From: Archangiaceae bacterium
GTDB taxonomy: Bacteria; Myxococcota; Myxococcia; Myxococcales; Myxococcaceae
Assembly: GCA_016714225.1 (NCBI GenBank)
Contig: JADJNS010000003.1
Coordinates: 496,001-560,000, forward strand
Reading direction: 5' to 3'
Length of the DNA: 64,000 nucleotides
Part shown: piece by piece, positions 48,924-57,013 of the stretch
Position numbering within the stretch: position 1 is the stretch's first letter
Layout of the letters: every line of letters starts with the position of its first letter
Notes under the pieces: generated by a model
Databases searched by the model: none
What the model saw: only the letters and a program-made list of their open reading frames with translations
Told to the model about the DNA's origin: nothing
Made by a program: the position numbers and the translations under genes

Positions 48924-49353
48924 CGACGGGGCATGCCCTGCGCGACCCGCGGCGTTTGGGTGGGAGCGGGCTGCAGCAGACGGCACGAAACACCGCCTCG
49001 GTTCGCAGGCGAGGGCACGGCAGACCGCCGTGCGCGCCGCCTAAAATCGGTTCTGGGCGGGGATTTCGTCGCCGGCGACGAGAAGCCCTTCCAGTTCGAA
49101 AACGGCCGGAGGTTCGACGCTCTTCAGTGCCCGAGCGCGGCCTGACGCCCCTGTCGGCCACTCGCGCGGGACGGGCCCACGTCGCACCACGCTCATCTGG
49201 GGTGCCGTCGCGATCATCGCATTCGCTGCAGCAGCAGAGCGTGGGCCAGAGAGGAGCTGCTCGGGCGAGGAGGGACCGGGGCCCGGCGCGTCGGGCCCCG
49301 CCGGCGCGGTCCGCTCGAGCGCCGGTGAAGGCCGAAGGGCGGTTCCCCGCCGT
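48924..49353. other. 430-bp gap between convergent genes
   Basis: No supportable gene. It contains a perfect 14-bp palindrome CGTCGCCGGCGACG (49067-49080) and a strong hairpin GGGGCCCG/CGGGCCCC (49278-49285 with 49292-49299, 6-nt loop) without a T-run. The hairpin may act as a transcription barrier between the convergent units. Confidence 0.4.
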
Positions 49354-49638
49354 TCACCGCCCGCGCGGCAGGCTGTCGAGCACCACCCGCACGGTGGTGA
49401 GCCGCTTCGGCGCGACGTCGACCGTGAGCAGCCGGGTCTGATTGTCCGATCCGATGAGCCTCAGCGTCTGGCGCCCGCCCGGCACGCTGACGTTGAAGAG
49501 CGGAGTCATGCCCAGCTCGCGATCTCTGAGCAGGACTCGCGCATACGGCTGGGTCACCAGGGTGAGCGTGCCGGGCTCGACCGCCCGGGCCGGCTTCACG
49601 GCGCGGTGCGGTCGCGCGGCGCGCAGCCGCGGCTCCAC
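49354..49638 (-). CDS. PEGA-like domain, probably the detached C-terminus of the adjacent kinase
   Basis: 94 residues from a GTG. VTQPYARVLLRDRELGMTPL followed by FNVSVPGGRQTLRL is the PEGA pattern (PxAxV, GxTP, hydrophobic strands). In the same frame upstream, an Ala/Glu/Pro-rich stretch (EAEEPAAEEEPVEP) continues the composition of the kinase linker and reaches a stop where the kinase frame also stops. Removing one base of the AA at 49675-49676 joins the kinase and PEGA frames. Most likely this is the end of a kinase-TM-PEGA protein. Confidence 0.6.
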   Translation of the reverse strand: MEPRLRAARPHRAVKPARAVEPGTLTLVTQPYARVLLRDRELGMTPLFNVSVPGGRQTLRLIGSDNQTRLLTVDVAPKRLTTVRVVLDSLPRGR

Positions 49639-49669
49639 CGGCTCCTCCTCGGCGGCCGGCTCCTCGGCC

Positions 49670-50824
49670 TCAGGTTACGACGGGCGCCTCTTCGACGACC
49701 GCGACCGGCGCCTCGACCACCGGCACCTCCACCTCCCGCGGTCGCCAGAGCAGCGCCGCGCCCCCCAAGACCACCACCACCATCACCACCGCCGCCCACA
49801 CGCCCAGCCAGCGCCCGCGCCGCGCCAGCGCGGTGGTGGGGGCCGCCGCCGCGGGCACCAGCGGCTCGGTGCCTCCGCTGCGCACCTGGGCCGGCCCGCC
49901 GACCTGCCCCCGCGCGATCACCGCGCTCGCGTGCGCCTCGCCGAACAGCGCGCGCAGCTCGGTGCCCAGCTGCCCGCCCGTCATGCCCAGCCGATGGGTC
50001 GTCGCCACCTCGTCGAGCACCGCGCGCAGCTCGGCGGCGGTGGCGAAGCGCTCGTCGACGTCGCGCTCGAGGCACTTCGACACCGCCCGCTCGAGCTCGG
50101 CCGGCACCTCGGGCCGAAGCACCCGCAGCGGCACCGCCACCGCGCCCGACGCGAACGGGTTCTTGCCGCTCACCAGCTCGTGCAGCACCACCCCCAGCGC
50201 CCACACGTCGGCCCGGCGATCGACCCCGCGGCAGGCCACCTGCTCGGGCGACATGTACAGCGCCTTGCCCTTCGCCCACCCGCCGTGCGTCTGGCCCAGC
50301 CGCTCGCGCGCCACCGCGATGCCGAAGTCGAGCACCTTCACCGCGCCGTGGTACGTCAGCAGCAGGTTCGACGGCGACACGTCGCGGTGCACGATGCCGC
50401 CCGGCGCTCCGTTCGCCCCACGCAGCTCGTGCGCGTGGTGCAGCGCTTCGGCGGCGTCCGAGACGATCTTCAGCGCCAGCGCGAGCGGCATCGGTCGGCC
50501 CAGCTCGGCGTACCGCTCGAGCACCCGGTGCGCGTCTTCCCCGGCCAGGTACTCCATCGCCAGGTAGTAGCCCTCGGGCTGCCGACCGAGGTCGAAGATC
50601 TGCACCACTCCCGGGTGGTTGATGCGCGCGGCGATGCGCGCCTCGTCGAGGAACATGGTGACGAAGTCGGGCAGCTCGGCGAGGTCGGGCAGCACGCGCT
50701 TCACCACGCAGCGGCGCGCGAACCCGGCTTCACCGGTCACGTCGGCGAGAAAGAGCTCGGCCATGCCGCCCTCGGCGAGCTTCTCGAGCAGCACGTAGCG
50801 ACCGAACGGCACAGCGGCGCGCAC
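49670..50824 (-). CDS. Membrane Ser/Thr protein kinase (C-terminus frameshifted)
   Basis: 384 residues in this frame. Kinase features: KLAEGGMAELFLAD, VVKRVLP lysine, IVHRDVSPSN, VLDFGIAVA and LYMSPEQVACRGVDRRADVWALG. One membrane span lies near the end (WLGVWAAVVMVVVVLGGAALLW), then about 20 residues of Val/Glu/Pro linker before the stop. The periplasmic PEGA part lies in another frame just downstream. The start is GTG, or another GTG four codons in. The divergent FHA activator starts only 19 bp away. Confidence 0.85.
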   Translation of the reverse strand: MRAAVPFGRYVLLEKLAEGGMAELFLADVTGEAGFARRCVVKRVLPDLAELPDFVTMFLDEARIAARINHPGVVQIFDLGRQPEGYYLAMEYLAGEDAHRVLERYAELGRPMPLALALKIVSDAAEALHHAHELRGANGAPGGIVHRDVSPSNLLLTYHGAVKVLDFGIAVARERLGQTHGGWAKGKALYMSPEQVACRGVDRRADVWALGVVLHELVSGKNPFASGAVAVPLRVLRPEVPAELERAVSKCLERDVDERFATAAELRAVLDEVATTHRLGMTGGQLGTELRALFGEAHASAVIARGQVGGPAQVRSGGTEPLVPAAAAPTTALARRGRWLGVWAAVVMVVVVLGGAALLWRPREVEVPVVEAPVAVVEEAPVVT

Positions 50825-50843
50825 GCCGGGTAAGGTACCACCC

Positions 50844-52169
50844 GTGGGACGCGAACCACGTCAGCGCACCGATCTGGTGACGCCCCCCAGTGAAGCGGTG
50901 GTGCCGCTCAAGCTGGTGGTGGTCTCGGGGCCCGACTTCGGCCGCAGCCTCTCGCTCGAGCGCGGCACCTACCGGGTGGGCAAGGCAGCAGACTGCGATC
51001 TCGCGCTGGCCGACGGGGCCGTGTCCAGCACCCACCTGCTCATCGAGGTGCTCAAGGGGCGGGCGCGCTTCACCGACGCCGGCTCGCGCAACGGCTCGTT
51101 CGTGGGTGACGTCGCGTTCAAGACCGTCGAGCTGCGCGCTCCCGCCCACCTGCGCATCGGTCGCACCGAGCTCAAGCTCGTAACCCGCGCCGAGACCGCG
51201 CCGGCGCTCGCCCCGTCGCTCTCCGATCGCTTCGGTGGCCTGCGCGGAAAGAGCCTGGCGATGCGCTCGCTCTTCGCCACCCTCGAGCGCGCTGCCCGCG
51301 GCGACGCCGACCTGCTGATTCTCGGTGAGACCGGCACCGGAAAAGACGTGTGCGCCCGCGCGATTCACGAAGCCAGCCCCCGCGCCCGCGCGCCCTTCGT
51401 CACCGTCGACCTCGCCGCCACCACCCCCGAGCTGATCGGCTCGGAGCTGTTCGGTCACCAGAAGGGCGCGTTCACCGGCGCCGAGACCGCGCGGCGCGGC
51501 GCCTTCGAGCGCGCCGAGGGCGGCACCGTGCTGCTCGAAGAGGTGGGCGAGCTCTCGCTCGAGCTCCAGCCCTGGCTGCTCCGCGTGCTCGAGCGCCGCG
51601 AGGTGAAGCCGCTGGGCGCCGACGCCCACCGCCCCGTCGACGTGCGCGTGCTGGCGGCCACCCACCACCCGCTGCGCAAGCGGGTAGAGCAGGGCACCTT
51701 TCGCGCCGACCTGTACCACCGCCTCGCCGCGGTCACCCTCACCCTGCCGCCGCTCCGCGAGCGCATGGAAGACTTGCCCCTGCTCATCGACAGCCTGCTC
51801 GCCGACCTCAAGCCCGGCGCCAACACCGCGCTCGACCCCGCCACCCTGGCGCTGCTGCGCGACTACCGCTGGCCGGGCAACGTGCGCGAGCTGAAGAACG
51901 TCGTCGAGCGCGCGGTGAGCCTCGGCGGCGCGGTCGACGTGCCGCTCGACGACCGCGAGCCGCCCCCGCGACCGAGAGAGGCGGGCGACGTCAACGCGCT
52001 GCCGTTCAAGCGCGCCAAAGACCGCCTCGTCGCCGCGTTCGAGAAGGACTACCTGGTGCAGCTGCTCGCCCGCTGCGGCGGCAACGTCAGCCGCGCCGCC
52101 AAGGAAGCCGGCATCGCGCGCGTCTACCTGCAGCGCTTGATGAAGAAGCACGCGCTGCGAGAGGCCTGA
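50844..52169 (+). CDS. FHA-domain sigma-54-dependent transcriptional activator
   Basis: 441 residues. The N-terminal FHA domain spans ~25-110 (GTYRVGKAADCDLALADGAVSSTHL, DAGSRNGSFVG). The AAA+ domain spans ~135-365 with Walker A GETGTGKD, the sigma-54 contact loop GAFTGA, Walker B-like VLLEEVGEL (Glu in place of Asp), and WPGNVRELKN. A FIS-type helix-turn-helix closes it (GGNVSRAAKEAGIARVYLQRL). Activation is expected through Thr phosphorylation read by the FHA domain; the divergent kinase next door is the obvious candidate. The SGNH-carbamoyltransferase operon follows 9 bp later. Confidence 0.92.
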   Translation: MGREPRQRTDLVTPPSEAVVPLKLVVVSGPDFGRSLSLERGTYRVGKAADCDLALADGAVSSTHLLIEVLKGRARFTDAGSRNGSFVGDVAFKTVELRAPAHLRIGRTELKLVTRAETAPALAPSLSDRFGGLRGKSLAMRSLFATLERAARGDADLLILGETGTGKDVCARAIHEASPRARAPFVTVDLAATTPELIGSELFGHQKGAFTGAETARRGAFERAEGGTVLLEEVGELSLELQPWLLRVLERREVKPLGADAHRPVDVRVLAATHHPLRKRVEQGTFRADLYHRLAAVTLTLPPLRERMEDLPLLIDSLLADLKPGANTALDPATLALLRDYRWPGNVRELKNVVERAVSLGGAVDVPLDDREPPPRPREAGDVNALPFKRAKDRLVAAFEKDYLVQLLARCGGNVSRAAKEAGIARVYLQRLMKKHALREA

Positions 52170-52178
52170 AGAAAAGCC

Positions 52179-53174
52179 ATGGGCGCCCAGCTGCGGCAGA
52201 GCCGGTCGCGACCAGGGGCCCTGGCCATCGCGGCGCTGGTGGTGGCGCTCACCGTGGTGGTGGGGGTCGCGCTGCGCGCCGCCGCCCGGCCCGAGCCCAG
52301 CTCGGTCACCCTGGTGGCCACCGACGACGGCTGCTTCTTCGGCCTCGCCCCCAACCAGCACGGCTACGACGCGGTCGGGCCGCACGTCGAGCACCTGCTC
52401 ACCGACGCCGACGGCTTTCGCATCTCCGCGTCCGAGCCCACGCCTGGCGCCCGCTGCCAGGTGCTCACCCTGGGCGACTCGTTCACCGAGGGCTCCTACG
52501 TCGAGGCCGAAGCCACCTTCTCGGCCGAGCTGCAGCGCCAGCTGCGGGCGAAGTCGTTCGACGTGGCGGTGCGAAACGGAGGCACCCGCGGCTACACCAT
52601 CGCGCAAGAGCGCACCGCGGCGCTCGCGCGCTGGCCCGCGCTCGCGCCCAGGGTGGTGGTGGTCGAGCTCACCGCCAACGATCTGCTCGAGCTCTACGCC
52701 CTCGCCCGAGATGGCTGCGAGCTCGAGCGCGCCCAGTTGCCCGACGGCGGGTTGACCGCGTGGTCCCCCGACGCGCTGCGGCTCGCCGTCGCGCGCGTCG
52801 GGCAGAAGCTCAAGGGCGCCGCGGGCGGGCTCGCCGAGCTGCCCGCCGAGCGCTGCGAGCCCACCGCGCACCAGTACGCCGCGCTGGCCGAGTCGCTCAC
52901 CGCGCGGCTGGCTGCCGCCGGCACCCGCACCCTCTTCGTCAACCTCGAGGGGCTCGCGTGTGGTCAGGGCCGCGGGGTCGACCCTCGGCAGCTGCTCGAG
53001 CGCCGCGTCACCGCCGCCGGAGGCGCCTGGCTCGACGCCAGCGCCATTCTCGCGGGCGACGACGCGCGCCTGTGGCCCGAAGACAACCACCCCTCTGAGC
53101 TCGGTCACCGGCGCATCGGCGTGCGCATCGCCGACGCGCTGCTGCAGCTCGGCTGGCTCTCGGAGTGCCGATGA
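52179..53174 (+). CDS. SGNH/GDSL-like hydrolase, membrane anchored
   Basis: 331 residues. N-terminal signal anchor (ALAIAALVVALTVVVGVAL). SGNH marks: block I VLTLGDSFTEGSYVEAEATF with the Ser nucleophile, Gly in VRNGGTRGYTIAQE, VVVELTANDLLELYAL (Asn) and EDNHPSELGHRRIG (Asp/His). It probably acts on an acylated polysaccharide or secreted glycan. The carbamoyltransferase ATG overlaps its stop (ATGA). This trio with SxtJ/DUF5989-like proteins recurs in bacteria near exopolysaccharide genes. Confidence 0.86.
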   Translation: MGAQLRQSRSRPGALAIAALVVALTVVVGVALRAAARPEPSSVTLVATDDGCFFGLAPNQHGYDAVGPHVEHLLTDADGFRISASEPTPGARCQVLTLGDSFTEGSYVEAEATFSAELQRQLRAKSFDVAVRNGGTRGYTIAQERTAALARWPALAPRVVVVELTANDLLELYALARDGCELERAQLPDGGLTAWSPDALRLAVARVGQKLKGAAGGLAELPAERCEPTAHQYAALAESLTARLAAAGTRTLFVNLEGLACGQGRGVDPRQLLERRVTAAGGAWLDASAILAGDDARLWPEDNHPSELGHRRIGVRIADALLQLGWLSECR

Positions 53175-54991
53175 CCGCGGCGGTGCTGGGCCTCTCGGCC
53201 TTCTTTCACGACAGCGCGGCGTGCCTGGTCGAGGGCGGTGAGCTCATCGCCGCGGTGCACGAAGAGCGGCTCAGCCGGCTCAAGCACGACGCCGCGTTTC
53301 CCACCCGCGCCGTCGCCGCCTGCCTGGCCGCTGCCGGCCGGAACCTCGAGGCGGTGAAGCTGGTCGCCTTCTACGAGCTGCCCTTTCTCCACGCCGAGCG
53401 GGTGCTGCACACCCAGGTGCAGGCGGCCCCCCGCGGCTGGAAGAGCTTCGCCAACGCGGTGACCTCGCTGTTCGGCGGCAAGCTGTGGGTCGAGCACCAG
53501 GTGCACCACGCGCTCGGCTATCAGGGGCCGGTGCTCACCGTGCCGCACCACCTCGCCCACGCCGCCAGCGCCTACCTGCCCTCGCCGTTCGACCAGGCCG
53601 CGGTGCTCACCGTCGACGGAGTCGGCGAGTGGGCGACCACCAGCATCGGCCGCGGCGTCGGGCCCCGGCTCGAGCTGCTCGAAGAGCAGCGCTACCCCCA
53701 TTCACTGGGCCTGTTCTACGCGGTGCTCACCGGCTGGGCCGGCTTCAAGGTCAACTCGGGAGAGTACAAGCTGATGGGGCTGGCCCCGTTCGGCAAGCCG
53801 CGCTTCGTCGAGGCGCTGCGGCGCGAGGTGGTCTTCATCGGCGACGACGGTACGGTGCGGCTCAATCAGCGCCACTTCGACTTCGCGGGCGGCGGCGACG
53901 CGATGGGGCGCGACAGCCTCGCCGCGCTGCTGGGCGGCCCACCGCGCCCGGCCGGCGCGCCGCTCACCGAGCGCGAGGCCGACGTCGCCGCGTCGGCGCA
54001 GCAGCTCTGCGAAGAAGCGCTGGTGAAGCTGGCGCGCCGCGCGCGCGCGACGACCGGCCTCGACGCGCTGTGCCTGGCGGGTGGGGTGGCGCTCAACTGC
54101 TCGGGCGTGCGCCGCATCGCCCTCGAGGCCGGCTTCGCGCAGGTGTTCGTGCAGCCGGCGGCGGGCGACGCGGGTGGGGCGCTCGGCGCGGCGCTGCTCG
54201 GGGCGCAGTGGCTCGAGGCCTCGGCGCGACCCACCCGCCGCGGCCGAGACGCCATGCAGGGGGCGCTGCTCGGGCCCGCGCTCGACGAGGCCGAGGTCGA
54301 GGCCGCGCTGCAGCGCACCGGGCTGCGCGCCGAGCCCCAGCTCGCCGACGACGCCGCGCTCGATGCGCGGGTGGCCCAGCTGCTCGCCGACGGCGCGGTG
54401 GTCGGCTGGGTGCAGGGCCGCAGCGAGCTCGGCCCGCGCGCGCTGGGGGCGCGCTCGATTCTCGCCGACCCGCGCAGCAACGCGACCCGCGAGCGGGTGA
54501 ACCGCGACATGAAGCTGCGCGAGGCGTTTCGGCCCTTCGCCCCGGCGGTGCTCGAGGAGCACGTCGACGCCCACTTCGAGCTGCCCGCAGCCGCGCGGCC
54601 TGCCGCGCCGTACATGACCGTCACCGCCCGGGTGCGCAGCTTCACCGGCGCGACCGCGAGCCTGCAGCAGCCGGTCGAGGTGCGCTCCGACCTCGCCGCC
54701 GTCACCCACGTCGACGGCACGGCCCGCCTGCAGACCGTCTCGCGCAGCGAGCACCCGCGCTTTCACGCGCTGCTGAGCGCCTTTCACGCCCGCAGCGGAG
54801 TGCCGGTGCTGCTCAACACCTCTTTCAACCTGCGCGGCGAGCCGTTGGTGCAGACCGCGCTCGACGCCTGCCGCACGTTCGCGCACAGCGCGCTGCCGGT
54901 GCTGGTGCTCGGCCGCCGCCTGGTGCTGCGCGAGCACCAGCCCCCCGAGCGGCTCGCCGCCATCGAGAGGCCGGTGCTCGGCGATGACTGA
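53171..54991 (+). CDS. Carbamoyltransferase (NodU/CmcH family)
   Basis: About 606 residues. N-terminal kinase-like (YrdC-distant) fold: VLGLSAFFHDSAACLVEGGE, VPHHLAHAASAYLPSPF, LTVDGVGEWATTSIGRG, and LAGGVALNCSGVRRI. The C-terminal domain has GWVQGRSELGPRALGARSILADP, FRPFAPAVLEE, APYMTVTARV and VLLNTSFNLRGEPLVQ. Family members transfer a carbamoyl group from carbamoyl phosphate via a carbamoyl-adenylate to a sugar or natural product. ATG 53171 was chosen for the ATGA overlap; an in-frame GTG lies two codons upstream. Confidence 0.93.
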   Translation: MTAAVLGLSAFFHDSAACLVEGGELIAAVHEERLSRLKHDAAFPTRAVAACLAAAGRNLEAVKLVAFYELPFLHAERVLHTQVQAAPRGWKSFANAVTSLFGGKLWVEHQVHHALGYQGPVLTVPHHLAHAASAYLPSPFDQAAVLTVDGVGEWATTSIGRGVGPRLELLEEQRYPHSLGLFYAVLTGWAGFKVNSGEYKLMGLAPFGKPRFVEALRREVVFIGDDGTVRLNQRHFDFAGGGDAMGRDSLAALLGGPPRPAGAPLTEREADVAASAQQLCEEALVKLARRARATTGLDALCLAGGVALNCSGVRRIALEAGFAQVFVQPAAGDAGGALGAALLGAQWLEASARPTRRGRDAMQGALLGPALDEAEVEAALQRTGLRAEPQLADDAALDARVAQLLADGAVVGWVQGRSELGPRALGARSILADPRSNATRERVNRDMKLREAFRPFAPAVLEEHVDAHFELPAAARPAAPYMTVTARVRSFTGATASLQQPVEVRSDLAAVTHVDGTARLQTVSRSEHPRFHALLSAFHARSGVPVLLNTSFNLRGEPLVQTALDACRTFAHSALPVLVLGRRLVLREHQPPERLAAIERPVLGDD

Positions 54992-55559
54992 GCGCGCGCG
55001 AACAGAAGCGCTGGCGCTCGGCGCGGCGCTCGCCTTTCTCCTGGTGGTCGGGGGGCTCGCGCGCGTGGTGGCGGGCCACGGCGGCGGCGCGCTCATCGCT
55101 GCCGGGGCTTCGCTCGCGGTGCTGCGCCTGGTCGGGCCCGGCCTCGTGGCGTGGGCGCTGGCACCTCTCGCGGCTGCGCTGCGCCGGGTGGGAGAGCACC
55201 TCGCGCGCGCCCTGCTCACCGTGCTGTACCTGGTGCTGGTCTGGCCCTACGCGGCGGTGCTGCGTGCGCTGAAGGTGCTCGAGCCCCCGGTGCCGCCCTG
55301 GCCGCCGCCGGCTCACGCCTCGGGTTGGCTGCCGGTGCGCGACGCGGCCTCGGCAGGGCCTCGCCAGCGGCTGCGCCCCGCAGCGCTCTGGGCCCGCGCG
55401 GCAGTTCGCGCCGGCGACGGCGTGGCGTTGCTCGCGTGGTTCTGGTCGCGGCCCACGCTGTTCCTCTTGCCCATCGTGCTGCTCGCCCTGGTGCTGGCCG
55501 CGCTCGCCCTCTTCGGCAGCGCCACCGGCCTGGGCCCGCTGGTCTACACGTTCTTCTGA
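54984..55559 (+). CDS. SxtJ-like membrane protein fused to a DUF5989-like tail
   Basis: 191 residues. The N-terminal half has two or three membrane spans (ALGAALAFLLVVGGLARVVAG, ALIAAGASLAVLRLVGPGLVAWAL) and VLYLVLVWPYAAVLRALKVLE, as in SxtJ-family proteins. The C-terminal ~45 residues match DUF5989: LLAWFWSRPTLFLLPIVLLALV, then FGSATGLGPLVYTFF. These are usually two separate small genes next to a carbamoyltransferase; here they are fused. It overlaps the carbamoyltransferase gene by 8 bases. Confidence 0.78.
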   Translation: MTERARTEALALGAALAFLLVVGGLARVVAGHGGGALIAAGASLAVLRLVGPGLVAWALAPLAAALRRVGEHLARALLTVLYLVLVWPYAAVLRALKVLEPPVPPWPPPAHASGWLPVRDAASAGPRQRLRPAALWARAAVRAGDGVALLAWFWSRPTLFLLPIVLLALVLAALALFGSATGLGPLVYTFF

Positions 55560-55574
55560 GCCGCACTCCGACCG

Positions 55575-55591
55575 TTGCGCTTGAAGCGCAA
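55575..55591. promoter_or_regulatory. Perfect 17-bp palindrome, candidate operator
   Basis: TTGCGCTTGAAGCGCAA: 8-bp perfect half-sites around a central G, in the 140-bp gap upstream of the FHA-AAA+ gene and just after the carbamoyltransferase operon. It could be a dimeric repressor site or a short hairpin. Confidence 0.4.
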
Positions 55592-55699
55592 GAAACCTGC
55601 GGGTGACGGGCGAGATGTGGGCAAGCAACCGCCGCGCACCCGCGCGCGAGCGGCCGCGAGAACCAGACAGCAGCTCGCAGTCACCCGCCCCCAAAAAAT

Positions 55700-57013
55700 A
55701 TGCAACCGACCTCCCCCACGGTCACCCAGTCCGAGTCCCACCCTGGCGCGATGGTGTCGTCGCGCTTGCAGACGCTGGTGCTCGCCCTCGAGTGCGATCA
55801 CCCCGAGCGGCGCTCGCTGCGCATCGACCTCGACGGCGCCACCACGGTCACGGTCGGCCGCGAGGCCAGGGCCGGCACCGCCCACCGCGGCAGCACCCTG
55901 CACGTCGGTCTCGCCGACCCCCACGCCTCGGCCCGGCACGCGGTGTTCGAGCGCGAGCACGGCCGCTGGTGCGTGAAAGACCTCGCCTCGAAGAACGGCA
56001 CGCTGGTCAACGGCGAACGCCACCTGCGCCGCCTGCTCGAGCCCGGCGACGTCATCGAGGTGGGCCACTCGCTGTTCCTCTATCTCGAAGAGCGCGCGCT
56101 CGGTTCGGCCGACGCCGACGAAGACCGCTTCACCGAGGTGCCGCCCGACGCCGACGGGCTGTTCAGCCTCTCTCGCGAGCTCGACCTCAAGCTCGCCGCG
56201 GTGGCGTCGATCGCCCGCACCGAGCTGCCCCTGCTCATCGAAGGCCCCCCCGGCGTCGGCAAAGAGCGCGTCGCGCGGGCCATGCACGCGCGCTCGGGTC
56301 GAAGTGGGCCGTTCGTCGCGGTCTCGTTCACCGCGCTGCCCGCCGAGCGCGCCGTGGCCGAGCTGTGCGAGACCCTGCGCCGTGCGGCCCGCGGCGGCAC
56401 GGTGCTGCTCGACGAGGTCGGCGATCTCGCACCCGCCGCGCAGCCGATGCTGCTGCGCGCGCTGCAGGCCAGAGAGCTCGCGCCGCTCGACGGCGGGCCG
56501 CCGCTCGCGCTCGACGTGCGCTTCATCTCCACCACCCACCGCGATCTCGACGCGCTCGCCAGCAGCGGCGCCTTTCGCGAAGACCTGCTCACCCGGCTGT
56601 GCGGCTACCGCCTCGAGCTCCCCCCGCTCGCCGCCCGCCGCGCCGACCTGGGCTCGCTGGTGGCGTCGCTGCTGTCGCGCTCGGGCCAGAGGCTCACCGT
56701 CGACGCCGGCCGGGCGCTGCTGCGCTACGGGTGGCCGCGCAACCTGCGCCAGCTCAAGCAGGCGCTGGCGGTGGCGACCGTCACCGCCACTGAAGGCATC
56801 ATCGGCCTCGAGCACCTGCCCGCCGAGGTGAACGGGCCGCCGGTGCCCGCCCTGAGCCCCGAAGACGAGGCGCGGCGCGACCAGCTGGCGAGCCTGCTGC
56901 GCGAGCACCACGGCAACGTCACCCGGGTGGCCGAAGCGATGGGCAAGGCGCGCATGCAGATTCAACGCTGGGTGCGGCGCTTCGACCTCTCGCCGGCCGA
57001 GTTCCGCAAGTGA
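55700..57013 (+). CDS. FHA-AAA+ regulator lacking the GAFTGA loop
   Basis: 437 residues. FHA domain at ~50-130 (TVGREARAGTAHRGS, LADPHASARHAVFE, DLASKNGTLVNGE), then a sigma-54-type AAA+ domain: Walker A EGPPGVGKE, Walker B GGTVLLDEVGDLAPAAQ, RFISTTHRDLDAL, YGWPRNLRQLKQAL. A FIS-like helix-turn-helix ends it (HGNVTRVAEAMGKARMQIQRWV). The stretch where GAFTGA should sit reads ALPAERAVAELCETLRRAARGG, so sigma-54 contact is probably lost. It overlaps the next kinase gene by GTGA. Confidence 0.88.
   Translation: MQPTSPTVTQSESHPGAMVSSRLQTLVLALECDHPERRSLRIDLDGATTVTVGREARAGTAHRGSTLHVGLADPHASARHAVFEREHGRWCVKDLASKNGTLVNGERHLRRLLEPGDVIEVGHSLFLYLEERALGSADADEDRFTEVPPDADGLFSLSRELDLKLAAVASIARTELPLLIEGPPGVGKERVARAMHARSGRSGPFVAVSFTALPAERAVAELCETLRRAARGGTVLLDEVGDLAPAAQPMLLRALQARELAPLDGGPPLALDVRFISTTHRDLDALASSGAFREDLLTRLCGYRLELPPLAARRADLGSLVASLLSRSGQRLTVDAGRALLRYGWPRNLRQLKQALAVATVTATEGIIGLEHLPAEVNGPPVPALSPEDEARRDQLASLLREHHGNVTRVAEAMGKARMQIQRWVRRFDLSPAEFRK

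Noticed and set aside
48933..49145. 70-codon plus-strand frame in the gap after the Cys-rich lipoprotein
   Set aside because: Composition is mixed, no ribosome-binding site or family resemblance is seen, and it contains palindromes more typical of intergenic DNA.
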